Below, piece by piece: positions 7,032 through 16,132 of a DNA stretch of 64,000 nt. The notes beneath the pieces are model-generated. The model was given only the letters and a program-made list of their open reading frames with translations, did no database searches and was not told the DNA's origin. How positions within the stretch are numbered: position 1 is the first letter of the stretch; each line of letters starts with the position of its first letter. This DNA comes from Roseiarcus sp963776665 (GTDB lineage Bacteria > Pseudomonadota > Alphaproteobacteria > Rhizobiales > Beijerinckiaceae), in the NCBI GenBank assembly GCA_963776665.1, contig CAVZNQ010000038.1:275252-339251 (forward strand). Reading direction: 5' to 3'. The position numbers and the translations under genes are program-made.

Positions 7032-9361
7032 CGCCGCTTGCCTCTGCGGATCGCCTTGAACGGCGTCGGGCCGGTTGATTTGCGCCCGCCCCGCGGCTCG
7101 GCGCCGGCGCGCAAGATCTCGAACCTGAGCGCGCCCGCGAACGGCGCCGCCTCGACGAGACGCACCTTGACCTGCCCGCCGAGGCGGAACGCTTCCTTGT
7201 TGCGAGTCCCGACGAGCGCGCGGGTCGCTTCCTCGAAGCGGTAATAGTCGTCGCCGAGCGTCGCGGCGGGAACGAAGCCGTCGGCGCCGGTGTCGCTCAG
7301 CTTCACGAACAGGCCGGCCCGGGTCACGCCGGCGATGCGGCCCTCGAACACGGCGCCCACCTCATCGGCCAAATGCGCAGCGATAACGCGATCGACGGTC
7401 TCGCGTTCCGCCGCCATCGCCCGCCGCTCGGCGGCCGAGATATGCTCGGCGATCTGCGCCAGCTCGCCCGCGCGCATGTCGTTGAGGCCGCCCTCGCCCA
7501 GATTGAGCGCGCGGATCAGCGCCCGATGGACGATGAGATCGGCGTAGCGGCGAATGGGCGAGGTGAAATGGGCGTAGCGGCGCAGGTTGAGGCCGAAATG
7601 GCCGTGGTTCTCGTGGCTGTATTCGGCCTGCGCCTGGGCGCGCAACACCACCTCGTTGACCAGAGCCTCGACCGCCTGCCCGCGCACCCGTCCCAGGACG
7701 CCGTTGAAATGCGCCGGGCGAACGCGCTCGCCCCTGGCCAGTTTGACGCCGATGGTGCGAAGAAATTCGATCAGATCGTTGAGCTTCTCGACGCTCGGCG
7801 CGTCATGGGCGCGATAGATGAGCGGAGAATGGGCGGCTTCGAGCGTCTCGGCGGCGGCGACATTGGCGAGGATCATGAATTCCTCGATCAGCCGATGCGC
7901 CTCCAGCCGCTCCGGCCAGCGCACATCCTTCAGCCGACCTTCGCGGTCGAGAACGAGCTTGCGCTCGGGCAGATCGAGATCGAGCGGGTCGCGCCGTTCG
8001 CGCTCGATCTTGATTGCCGAATGGGCGGCGTAAAGCGGCTCCAGCACATTCGAAAGGAGCGGCCTCGTCGTCTCGTCGGGGCGGCCGTCGATTGCGCCTT
8101 GAGCCTGCTCGTAGGAGAGCTTGGCGGCGGAGCGCATCATGATCCGGTGGAACTTGTGCGAGCGCTTTCGCCCGTCGGCGCCGATGACCATGCGCACGGC
8201 GAGGGCGGGGCGGTCCTCGAGCGGTCGCAGCGAGCAGAGGTCGTTTGAGATCCGCTCGGGCAGCATCGGCACCACCCGGTCGGGGAAATAGACCGAGTTG
8301 CCGCGCTCGAGCGCCTCGCGGTCCAGGGCGGCTCCGGGGCGGACGTAAGCCGCGACATCGGCGATGGCGACGGTGACGACGAACCCGCCGGGGTTGCCGG
8401 GATCGCTGTCGGGCGCGGCATGGACCGCGTCGTCGTGATCCTTGGCGTCGGGCGGATCGATGGTGACGAGCGGCAATGCGCGCCAGTCCTGGCGCGGGGG
8501 GCTGAGCCGAGCGGGCCGCGCCGCTTCCGCTTCCTTCAGCGTGGCGGCCGAAAAGACGTGCGGGATATGATGCGTCGCCAGCGCGATCAGACTCACCGCG
8601 CGTTCGGACTTGACCGAGCCGATGGTCTCGACGACCCGCGCGTGAGGGGGCCCGATGCGTCCCTCGCGCAACGGCTCGATGGCGACGAGATCGCCGTCGC
8701 GCGCCTCGCCGGCCATCGCCTCCGGCACGAAATATTCGCGCGCCGCCCCGCGCTTCTCGACCGGCAGCGCCCGGCCCGAGCCGTCGGGCGCGGCGCGATA
8801 GACAGCGAAGCCGCGCGCCCTCAGCTTGTCGAGAATCTTGACCACCCGACCGGAATAGGCGGGCGCGGTCTCGCCGGCGGCGGCGTCGAACTCGACCCGC
8901 ATCAGCACGCGCGCGCCGAGGCCTGGCGCCGGCGCGCTCTCGCGCTTGGACCGGGAGCGGCGAACGACGATGCGCGGCGCGGGCGCTTCCCCGCTCCATT
9001 CGGCGGGCCGGGCGATCAATTCGCCGTCGCGGCCGCGCTCGGCGATGTCGGCGACGACGAGCGAGGGCAGGCGGCCCTGGACCGTCAGCGCCTTGCGGCC
9101 GCGCGCGACGGCGCCTTCGGCCTGCAAATCCTTGAGGATGAGCTTCAATTCCGCCTTGGCTTCCCCCTTGACGCCAAAAGCCCGGGCGATGTCGCGCCTG
9201 GTGACCCGCGCGGGCGCGCGCTCGCCATTGGGCGCAGCAGCTCCGCCGATGAAGGCCATCACCTCCTCGCGCGAAGGAAGCGCCGCGGCTCTCGGATCGG
9301 CCGCGCCGCGATCGGCCTTCGGCGCGCGCCGACGGATTTTTTGATTTTGCAAGGCTTCCAT
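7028..9361 (-). CDS. rnr: ribonuclease R
   Basis: A 777-residue RNase II/R-family 3'-5' exoribonuclease that degrades structured RNA. An N-terminal winged-helix/cold-shock region is followed by the RNB catalytic domain with the metal-binding DPPDAKDHDDAVHA and the RRYADLIVHRAL motif. A C-terminal S1 domain (VGAVFEGRIAGVTRAGLFVKL) and a basic tail follow. Length is normal for the family. It lies 92 bases downstream of a methyltransferase gene on the same strand and overlaps the DUF983 gene by four bases. In many relatives rnr follows topA directly; here they are separated. Confidence 0.95.
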   Translation of the reverse strand: MEALQNQKIRRRAPKADRGAADPRAAALPSREEVMAFIGGAAAPNGERAPARVTRRDIARAFGVKGEAKAELKLILKDLQAEGAVARGRKALTVQGRLPSLVVADIAERGRDGELIARPAEWSGEAPAPRIVVRRSRSKRESAPAPGLGARVLMRVEFDAAAGETAPAYSGRVVKILDKLRARGFAVYRAAPDGSGRALPVEKRGAAREYFVPEAMAGEARDGDLVAIEPLREGRIGPPHARVVETIGSVKSERAVSLIALATHHIPHVFSAATLKEAEAARPARLSPPRQDWRALPLVTIDPPDAKDHDDAVHAAPDSDPGNPGGFVVTVAIADVAAYVRPGAALDREALERGNSVYFPDRVVPMLPERISNDLCSLRPLEDRPALAVRMVIGADGRKRSHKFHRIMMRSAAKLSYEQAQGAIDGRPDETTRPLLSNVLEPLYAAHSAIKIERERRDPLDLDLPERKLVLDREGRLKDVRWPERLEAHRLIEEFMILANVAAAETLEAAHSPLIYRAHDAPSVEKLNDLIEFLRTIGVKLARGERVRPAHFNGVLGRVRGQAVEALVNEVVLRAQAQAEYSHENHGHFGLNLRRYAHFTSPIRRYADLIVHRALIRALNLGEGGLNDMRAGELAQIAEHISAAERRAMAAERETVDRVIAAHLADEVGAVFEGRIAGVTRAGLFVKLSDTGADGFVPAATLGDDYYRFEEATRALVGTRNKEAFRLGGQVKVRLVEAAPFAGALRFEILRAGAEPRGGRKSTGPTPFKAIRRGKRR

Positions 9362-9453
9362 TTCTCAGGGCAGCGGAAAACGCCCCGACACGAAGTTAAG
9401 TTCGACCGCCCAAGGAAACAAGCCGGGACTGCCCGACCACGGCGGGGAGGGCC

Positions 9454-10125
9454 TCAGCGTCTCCCGGCTTTCTCGATCCTCAGAAGCGTGAACAGATTCA
9501 TCGGCGCAAGCTCGCTCCGCTCGACGATGCGCGCGTCGGGGCGCGCATCGATCCAGTCTCCGACCGCCGAATAGGGGAAGTTCGGATGCCAGCCGAGCCA
9601 GGCGGCGGCCGTCTCCATCCGGCGCTCGACGCCGGCGCGAAGCCCGCGGGGCGCGGCGAAGTGGTTCATCACGATGAGGGCGCCGCCCGGCCGCAGGACC
9701 CGCCACGCCTCGTCAAGCGCCTGCCTGGGATCGGGAACGACGCTTATCACATAGGGCGCAAGGGCTACGTCGAACGCGGCGTCGGGAAATTCGAGCGCCG
9801 CGGCGTCCATCACTTGCAGGTTTCTGACCTGCGCGAGCCCCATGCGCTCGACGCGGGCGCGCGCCGCGCGCAGCATCGGGCCAGAGATGTCGATGCCGGT
9901 GACCAGCACGTTGTCGGGCAGGAGCGGCAGTTCAAGCCCGGTGCCCACGCCGACGACCAGAATCTCGCCGCCCGGACCGGCGGCCTCGGCCGCCGCGCGG
10001 GCCGCCGCGGCCCGTCCCGGATGGAACGGCAGATCGAAGATGAGGTCATAGACCGGCGCCCAGCGGCTGTAGGCCGCCTCCGCCGTATGCCCCCCATAAG
10101 CTTGCGTCGCGTTCATCGGATTCAT
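9454..10125 (-). CDS. class I SAM-dependent methyltransferase, probably phospholipid N-methyltransferase type
   Basis: A 223-residue Rossmann methyltransferase. Motif I reads VVGVGTGLELPLLP, followed by the acidic VTGIDISGPML and the post-I region FDVALAPYVISVVPDP. The N-terminal AAYSRWAPVYDLIFDLPF resembles PmtA-type phosphatidylethanolamine N-methyltransferases, which make phosphatidylcholine in rhizobia. That substrate is an inference from sequence resemblance. The gene is divergent from the VOC protein at 10344, with about 220 bases between them for promoters. Confidence 0.8.
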   Translation of the reverse strand: MNPMNATQAYGGHTAEAAYSRWAPVYDLIFDLPFHPGRAAAARAAAEAAGPGGEILVVGVGTGLELPLLPDNVLVTGIDISGPMLRAARARVERMGLAQVRNLQVMDAAALEFPDAAFDVALAPYVISVVPDPRQALDEAWRVLRPGGALIVMNHFAAPRGLRAGVERRMETAAAWLGWHPNFPYSAVGDWIDARPDARIVERSELAPMNLFTLLRIEKAGRR

Positions 10126-10343
10126 CGACGGGGCCTCCCTGCAAGCTCGCGCTTGCCCGTCCCTCGCCCGGACCGAGGCCCGCCATTATAGCACGAACCC
10201 GGCGCGCCGCGACCGGGGTTCAAGCCGCATCGAATGAGAGGGGTTTTGGCGGTCCGATCGAGTCTCGGTATGCTTTGGGCGGCGCCCTCTCCCGGCGCGG
10301 GTTTCGAACGGGCGAGGTCGCGTCAGATTCGAAGGGTTCCGAT

Positions 10344-10730
10344 ATGATCGATCACATGGGATTTGCGGTCGCTGACCTCGATCGCGCCAAGAACTTCTAC
10401 GTGAATGCGCTCAAACCGCTCGGCCTTGGCGTGGTCATGGAAGTGACGGCGCAGGAAACGGGCGGTTACGCCGGCGCCGGATTCGGCGATGATCGCAAGC
10501 CGTTCTTCTGGATCGGCACCGGCTCGAAGCCCAAGGGCGGGGTGCATGTCGCCTTCACCGCCAGCACGCGCGCCGAGGTCGATGCGTTCTACCGCGCGGC
10601 GATCGCCGCCGGCGGAAAGGACAATGGCGCGCCGGGGCCAAGGCCCCACTATCACGCGCACTACTACGGCGCTTTCGTCTTCGACCCCGACGGCAACAAT
10701 ATCGAGGCGGTGTGCCACAAGCCGGGGTGA
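10344..10730 (+). CDS. VOC-superfamily (glyoxalase/bleomycin-resistance fold) protein
   Basis: A 128-residue single-unit VOC protein beginning MIDHMGFAVADLDRAKNFY, which is the usual first strand and metal-ligand histidine. It ends DPDGNNIEAVCHK, the usual last metal-binding segment with its glutamate. These proteins bind a divalent metal and act on diverse small molecules; the substrate is unknown. The track of open frame begins earlier, but ATG 10344 matches the start of the domain. It is convergent with topA. Confidence 0.85.
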   Translation: MIDHMGFAVADLDRAKNFYVNALKPLGLGVVMEVTAQETGGYAGAGFGDDRKPFFWIGTGSKPKGGVHVAFTASTRAEVDAFYRAAIAAGGKDNGAPGPRPHYHAHYYGAFVFDPDGNNIEAVCHKPG

Positions 10731-10772
10731 GCGGGCCTCGTCCTCTGAGAGTCCGCGGGCGCCATCCTTTGA

Positions 10773-13595
10773 TTATCCGCGTTTGTTCGCGGCGGCGGAC
10801 TTTGGCTTCGCCGTCGGCTTTTTGGCCGCGGCAGGCTTCGCTCTCGCGGGGTTCTTGGCGGCTGCGGTCTTCGCAGGCGCCTTCGCCGGTTTGCGCGGCC
10901 GGGCGGCTGGTTTGCCCTCGCGCTCGGCGATCAGATCCAAGGCGTTGGAAAGCGTGACCGAGTCGGGCGCCGTTCCCTTCGGAATCGTGGCGTTGACCCT
11001 GCCCCAGTTGACATAGGCGCCGTAGCGGCCGTCGCGCACGGTAACCGGGCCGCCGTCCGGATGCTGACCGACGAGGCGCCCGATCGCGCCGCCGCCCGCC
11101 GCCCTTGCTTTCAGGAGCGCCACCGCATCGTCGAGCGTGACGCCGGCCGGGTCGGTCCCCTTGGGGATGGTGGCGTTGATCTTGCCGTGGTTCACGTAAG
11201 AGCCGAACCGGCCCGCTTTCACGCTGACCTTGCCGCCCTCGGGGTGCTCGCCAAGTTCGCGCCCCGCCCCGCCGCCGAACCGCGAAGCCGCAGCCCCGCT
11301 CTCCTTGGCGACGATGAGGTCGATCGCGCGGTTGGCGCCAACCTCGAGCACGTCGTCGTCGCGGCCGAGGTTGGCGTAGGTCTTCCCGTGCTGGACATAG
11401 GCGCCGTAGCGCCCGATGCCGGCGAGGATCGCCTCTCCGCTCGCCGGATGGCGCGCCACCTCGCGCGGCAAAGCGAGCAGCGCGAGCGCCTTCTCGAGCG
11501 TGACGTCGTCGGCGCTCAAGCCCCGCGGCAGCGACGAGCGCTTGGGCTTCTCGCCCTCGCCCTGCTGCACGTAGTCGCCGAAGCGGCCGCTGCGCAACGT
11601 GATCTCGTCACCGGTCGCCGGGTCTTGACCCAATATCCGTACGCCCGGCCGGTCGCCCTCGGCGCTTTCGGCGCCGGTCGGCGCGAGAACGCGGGAGAAC
11701 TTGCATTCGGGATAGCGCGAGCAGCCGATGAAGGCGCCGTATTTGCCGAGCTTCAGCGACAATTGCCCCTCGCCGCAGAGCGGGCAGAGGCGCGGATCGA
11801 CGCCGTCGGCGCGCGCGGGGAAGATGTGCGGCCCCAGGAGCTCGTTCAGGCTGTCGAGCACCTGCCGCGTGCCGAGGTCCTTCGTTCCGTCGACCGCGCT
11901 GGAGAAATCGTTCCAGAAATCGCGCAGCAGCGCCTTCCAGTCGATTTCGCTGTTCGAGACCTGGTCGAGCTTCTCCTCGAGATCGGCGGTGAAGTCGTAG
12001 CCGACGTATTTGGCGAAGAAGGATTCGAGGAAGGCGGTGACGAGGCGTCCCTTGTCCTCGGGAAAGAGCCGCTTCTTTTCGAGCCGCACATAGGCGCGAT
12101 CCTTGAGCACGGCGATGGTCGAGGCGTAGGTCGACGGGCGGCCGATGCCAAGTTCCTCCATTCGCTTGACCAGCGTCGCTTCGGTATAGCGCGGCGGCGG
12201 CTCGGTGAAGTGCTGGGTCGCGTCGATGCGTTCCTTGGCCAGCTTCTCGCCCTCACGCATCGGCGGCAGGCGGCTGGATTCCTCGTCGTCCTCGTCGTCG
12301 CGGCCTTCCTGGTAGAGGGCGAGGAAGCCTGCAAAGCGCACGACCTGGCCAGTGGCGCGAAACTCGAGCCTGCGCGCTCCCGCTTCGGCCAGGATGTCGA
12401 CCGTAGTGCGCTCGAGCTCTGCGCTCTCCATCTGGCAGGCGATGGTGCGGGTCCAGATCAGCTCGTAGAGCTTGGCCTGCTCCGGCTCGAGATGGCGGGC
12501 GACCTCGCGCGGGCGCCGCGTCATGTCGGTCGGGCGGATCGCCTCGTGAGCTTCCTGCGCGTTCTTGGCCTTGGCGGTGTACTTGCGCGGCGCCGACGGC
12601 ACGAAGTCGTCGCCGAAATCCTTTGCGATGACGCGCCGCGCCGCCGCGACCGCCTCGGGGGCGAGGTCGACGCCGTCCGTGCGCATATAGGTGATGAGGC
12701 CGGCCGCCCCGTCGCCGACATCGACGCCTTCGTACAGGCGCTGGGCGATCTGCATGGTGCGCGCCGGCGCGAGGCCGAGCTTGCGCGAGGCCTCCTGCTG
12801 CAGGGTGGAGGTGGTGAAGGGCGGATAGGGATGGCGCTTGACCGGCTTCGATTCAACGCCTGAGACCGAGAAGCGCGCCTTCTCCAACGCCGTCTTGAAC
12901 GCTTCGGCCTCGGCGCCCGACCCGACATCCAGCCGGTTGATTTTCTTGCCGTCGGCGCCGACGAGGCGGGCGGAGAAGGAAGCGTTGGCCTCGGTCCGCA
13001 GATGGGCGACGATCGACCAATACTCGCGCGCAACGAACCGCTCGATCTCGAGCTCGCGGTCGCAGATGATCCGCAGCGCCACCGACTGCACCCGCCCCGC
13101 TGAGCGCGCGCCCGGCAACTTTCGCCACAGGACCGGAGACAGGGTGAAGCCGACCAGATAGTCGAGCGCCCGGCGCGCCTTGTAGGCGTCGACCAGCGCC
13201 TCGTCGATCTCGCGCGGATGGCGCATCGCCTCCTGGACCGCGTCCTTGGTCACCGCGTTGAACACCACCCGGTCGACCCGCTTGTCCTTGAGCAGCTTCT
13301 TGCCCTTGAGGATCTCGTGCACGTGCCAGGAGATCGCCTCGCCCTCGCGGTCCGGGTCGGTCGCCAGGATCACCCGGTCGGCGTCCTTGACCGCATGGCC
13401 GATGTCGCTGAGGCGCTTGGCCGCCTTGGCGTCAACCTCCCAGCGCATGGCGAAATCGTCGTTCGGATCGACCGATCCGTCCTTGGCCGCCAGATCGCGC
13501 ACATGGCCGAACGAGGCGTAGACGCCGTAGTCCTTGCCGAGATATTTGTTGATGGTCTTCGCCTTGGCAGGCGACTCGACGATCACGACTTTCAT
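10773..13595 (-). CDS. topA: DNA topoisomerase I
   Basis: A 940-residue type IA topoisomerase that relaxes negative supercoils. The Toprim domain is at the N terminus (ESPAKAKTINKYLG, ATDPDREGEAISWH). The catalytic tyrosine lies in GIGRPSTYASTI, and one zinc-finger unit (CPLCGEG...CSRYPEC) follows. Several C-terminal repeats of the type GRFGxYVxHGK come next. The tail is rich in Lys, Ala and Pro, as usual in alphaproteobacteria. dprA, commonly just upstream in this order of bacteria, is absent; a short-chain dehydrogenase gene is divergent instead. Confidence 0.97.
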   Translation of the reverse strand: MKVVIVESPAKAKTINKYLGKDYGVYASFGHVRDLAAKDGSVDPNDDFAMRWEVDAKAAKRLSDIGHAVKDADRVILATDPDREGEAISWHVHEILKGKKLLKDKRVDRVVFNAVTKDAVQEAMRHPREIDEALVDAYKARRALDYLVGFTLSPVLWRKLPGARSAGRVQSVALRIICDRELEIERFVAREYWSIVAHLRTEANASFSARLVGADGKKINRLDVGSGAEAEAFKTALEKARFSVSGVESKPVKRHPYPPFTTSTLQQEASRKLGLAPARTMQIAQRLYEGVDVGDGAAGLITYMRTDGVDLAPEAVAAARRVIAKDFGDDFVPSAPRKYTAKAKNAQEAHEAIRPTDMTRRPREVARHLEPEQAKLYELIWTRTIACQMESAELERTTVDILAEAGARRLEFRATGQVVRFAGFLALYQEGRDDEDDEESSRLPPMREGEKLAKERIDATQHFTEPPPRYTEATLVKRMEELGIGRPSTYASTIAVLKDRAYVRLEKKRLFPEDKGRLVTAFLESFFAKYVGYDFTADLEEKLDQVSNSEIDWKALLRDFWNDFSSAVDGTKDLGTRQVLDSLNELLGPHIFPARADGVDPRLCPLCGEGQLSLKLGKYGAFIGCSRYPECKFSRVLAPTGAESAEGDRPGVRILGQDPATGDEITLRSGRFGDYVQQGEGEKPKRSSLPRGLSADDVTLEKALALLALPREVARHPASGEAILAGIGRYGAYVQHGKTYANLGRDDDVLEVGANRAIDLIVAKESGAAASRFGGGAGRELGEHPEGGKVSVKAGRFGSYVNHGKINATIPKGTDPAGVTLDDAVALLKARAAGGGAIGRLVGQHPDGGPVTVRDGRYGAYVNWGRVNATIPKGTAPDSVTLSNALDLIAEREGKPAARPRKPAKAPAKTAAAKNPARAKPAAAKKPTAKPKSAAANKRG

Positions 13596-13806
13596 TCAGG
13601 AAGCTTCCTTTGGACAGCCGGCGGCGCGTCCGTTTGCTCCCGGCTGTTTGGCGGCGGGATATGGAGACGCGGAGGTCCAGTGTCAAATCGGGGCCGTGGT
13701 CGATGCGCGCGGGTTTCTGGAAAGCCGCGCGCAGAATTGCGCTCCACCGTCCGCTCGTGCGAGAAAGCACGCTTCTCCCCATTCATTGCAAACCTGGAGG
13801 ACGCCG

Positions 13807-14673
13807 ATGGCCGCCGATCCCTCTTCCGCTCGCGAAAAACCCGTGTGGCTGATCACCGGCTGCTCGACCGGATTCGGCCGGGAATTATCGAAAATCCTGC
13901 TGTCGCGCGGCTATCGCGTGGTGGTGACGGCGCGCGACAAGGCGAAGGTCGAGGATCTTGTCCAAGACCACGCTGAGAAGGCGCTGGCTCTCAAGCTCGA
14001 CGTCGAGAAGCAGGCGGAGATCGAAGCGGCCGTCAAGGCCGCCCAGCAGCGCTTCGGGCGCATCGACGTCCTCGTCAACAACGCCGGCTATGGCTATCTC
14101 GCGGCGATCGAGGAGGGCGACGACGCCGACATTCGGGCGATGTTCGAGACCAATGTGTTCGGCCTCGCGGCTTTGACTCGCGCTGTGCTGCCGATCATGC
14201 GCGCGCAGAAGTCGGGCGCCGTCGTCAATGTATCGTCGATGGGCGGCTTCATCGGTTTTCCCGGCTCGGGCTATTACGCAGCGACCAAGTTTGCCGTCGA
14301 AGGGATGTCGGAATCGCTTTCCAAGGAGGTCGGACCGCTCGGGATCAAGGTCATTATCGTCGAGCCCGGCCCGTTCCGCACCGATTGGGCCGGGCGTTCG
14401 CTGAAAACCCCCAAGCGTCCGATCGACGCCTACGCCGACACGGCGATCGCGCGCCGCAACTTCACCCAGTCGATCAGCGGCAAGCAGCAGGGCGATCCCG
14501 TCCGCGGATCCGAGGCGATCATCGCCGCGGTCGAACAGGAGAAGCCGCCGTTGCGGCTCGTGCTTGGCAGCTTCGCCTATGAAGCGATGGGCGCAGAGCT
14601 CGAGGCCTTGCGCAAGGAATATGTGGCGGCGGAGGCGGCCGCGCGCGGCGCGGACTATCCGAAGGAAGGATGA
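13807..14673 (+). CDS. short-chain dehydrogenase/reductase
   Basis: A 288-residue classical SDR, a NAD(P)-dependent oxidoreductase. It has the nucleotide-binding TGCSTGFGREL, the NNAGYG motif, the catalytic serine in VNVSSMGG, and the YYAATKFA catalytic Tyr/Lys pair. ATG 13807 follows a good ribosome-binding site (GGAGGA, seven bases upstream). The C-terminal part resembles SDRs often annotated as oxidoreductases of unknown substrate. It is followed 31 bases later by a DUF1810 gene. Confidence 0.88.
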   Translation: MAADPSSAREKPVWLITGCSTGFGRELSKILLSRGYRVVVTARDKAKVEDLVQDHAEKALALKLDVEKQAEIEAAVKAAQQRFGRIDVLVNNAGYGYLAAIEEGDDADIRAMFETNVFGLAALTRAVLPIMRAQKSGAVVNVSSMGGFIGFPGSGYYAATKFAVEGMSESLSKEVGPLGIKVIIVEPGPFRTDWAGRSLKTPKRPIDAYADTAIARRNFTQSISGKQQGDPVRGSEAIIAAVEQEKPPLRLVLGSFAYEAMGAELEALRKEYVAAEAAARGADYPKEG

Positions 14674-14704
14674 GCGCCGAATTCGCGCTCGCGTTGGCGC
14701 GATC

Positions 14705-15145
14705 ATGACCGAGCGCTTTCATCTGCAGCGTTTTGTCGACGCTCAGGACCCGGTCTATGACCAGGTCCGCCGGGAGCTTCGGAGAGGACGGAAGGAAAGC
14801 CACTGGATGTGGTTTGTCTTTCCGCAGATCGCGGGCCTGGGCCAAAGCGCCGTGTCGATCCATTTCGCGATCGGCTCGCTCGACGAGGCGAAGGCCTATC
14901 TCGCCCATCCCGTTCTCGGCCCGCGCTTGCGGGAATGCGCGGAAATCGTCGCCGGCGTCGAGGGACGGACGGCGCGCGAGATCTTCGGAGCCATCGACGA
15001 GATGAAGTTCCGCTCGTCCATGACTCTGTTCGCCGAGGCGGGCCCAGATTTTCCGGTATTCGAGCAATGCCTGGAGAAATACTTCGGAGGCCAGCCGGAC
15101 CCGGCGACCCTGACGGCTCTCGAGCGGGCAGGAAATCGACCTTAA
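14705..15145 (+). CDS. DUF1810 family protein
   Basis: A 146-residue protein matching the DUF1810 (calpastatin-like annotation) family: FVDAQDPVYDQVRRELRRG, then SHWMWFVFPQIAGLG and the conserved MKFRSSMTLFAEA segment. The biochemical role is not known. It is a soluble, single-domain protein of typical length. It sits between an SDR gene and pyrB, all on the plus strand with short spacers, so co-transcription is plausible. Confidence 0.85.
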   Translation: MTERFHLQRFVDAQDPVYDQVRRELRRGRKESHWMWFVFPQIAGLGQSAVSIHFAIGSLDEAKAYLAHPVLGPRLRECAEIVAGVEGRTAREIFGAIDEMKFRSSMTLFAEAGPDFPVFEQCLEKYFGGQPDPATLTALERAGNRP

Positions 15146-15171
15146 GCGAGAATCGGCCTATTGACGGCCCG

Positions 15172-16116
15172 ATGACCGTCCCCCGGCCCGCTTTCGCTCA
15201 GCGCCACCTGCTCGGCATCGAGCACCTGTCGCGCGAGGAGATCGTGGCGCTGCTCGATCTCTCTGATGAGGCGGTGACGATTTCGCGCCAGGTCGAGAAG
15301 AAGCGCGCCACTCTGCGCGGACGCACCCAGATCAACCTCTTCTTCGAGGCGTCGACCCGCACCCAGTCGTCGTTCGAGCTTGCGGGAAAAAGGCTCGGGG
15401 CGGACGTTATGAACATGGCGGTCGGCGCCTCGAGCCTGAAGAAGGGCGAGACGCTGATCGACACCGCCATGACCTTGAACGCGATGCGGCCCGACATTCT
15501 GGTGGTGCGCCACCATCAGGCGGGCGCCGTGCATCTTTTGGCCCGCAAAGTCGATTGCTCGGTCGTCAACGCCGGCGACGGCGCGCACGAGCATCCAACC
15601 CAGGCGCTGCTCGACGCTTTGACTATCAGGCGCAATCTCGGCCGGATCGAGGGCCTGACCGTCGCCATCTGCGGCGATATCCTTCACTCGCGGGTGGCGC
15701 GCTCGAACATCCTGCTCCTCGGCAAGCTGGGAGCGTATGTGAGGGTGGTCGGCCCCTCGACGCTCATGCCGGCGGGCGTCGAGCGCATGGGGGTCGAGGT
15801 CGCACATGACATGCGCTCAGGCCTCAGGGACGCCGACATCGTCATGATGCTGCGCCTGCAGCGCGAGCGCATGAGCGGCGCCCTGGTGCCCTCGGCGCGG
15901 GAATACTTCCGCTATTTCGGTCTCGATGAAGAAAAGCTCGGCTATGCGAAGCCCGGCGCGCTGGTCATGCATCCCGGACCGATGAACCGCGGCGTCGAGA
16001 TCGACACGCTGGTCGCCGATGGCGCGCAGTCGCTTATCCGCGAGCAGGTCGAGATGGGGGTCGCGGTGCGGATGGCGGTGCTCGAGGCGCTGGCGCAGAA
16101 CATTCCGAACGCCTGA
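15172..16116 (+). CDS. pyrB: aspartate carbamoyltransferase catalytic subunit
   Basis: Second step of pyrimidine synthesis: joins carbamoyl phosphate to aspartate. 314 residues, normal length. The carbamoyl-phosphate site FFEASTRTQSSFE, the AGDGAHEHPTQALLD motif and the C-terminal HPGPMNRGVEID are complete. Starting at ATG 15172 gives the usual N terminus. pyrC normally follows pyrB directly in these bacteria (pyrB-pyrC-plsY-dprA-topA), but here the next gene is the epimerase on the other strand. Confidence 0.95.
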   Translation: MTVPRPAFAQRHLLGIEHLSREEIVALLDLSDEAVTISRQVEKKRATLRGRTQINLFFEASTRTQSSFELAGKRLGADVMNMAVGASSLKKGETLIDTAMTLNAMRPDILVVRHHQAGAVHLLARKVDCSVVNAGDGAHEHPTQALLDALTIRRNLGRIEGLTVAICGDILHSRVARSNILLLGKLGAYVRVVGPSTLMPAGVERMGVEVAHDMRSGLRDADIVMMLRLQRERMSGALVPSAREYFRYFGLDEEKLGYAKPGALVMHPGPMNRGVEIDTLVADGAQSLIREQVEMGVAVRMAVLEALAQNIPNA

Positions 16117-16132
16117 GGCGATCGTGGCGCTT

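Noticed and set aside
11061..12863. Long plus-strand frame antisense to topA
   Set aside because: A shadow of the high-GC topA codon pattern; no domain, and topA is complete on the other strand. The same applies to long antisense frames over pyrB to the ABC genes (16019-17899), hemA (36953-38554) and the Nudix/rnr area.
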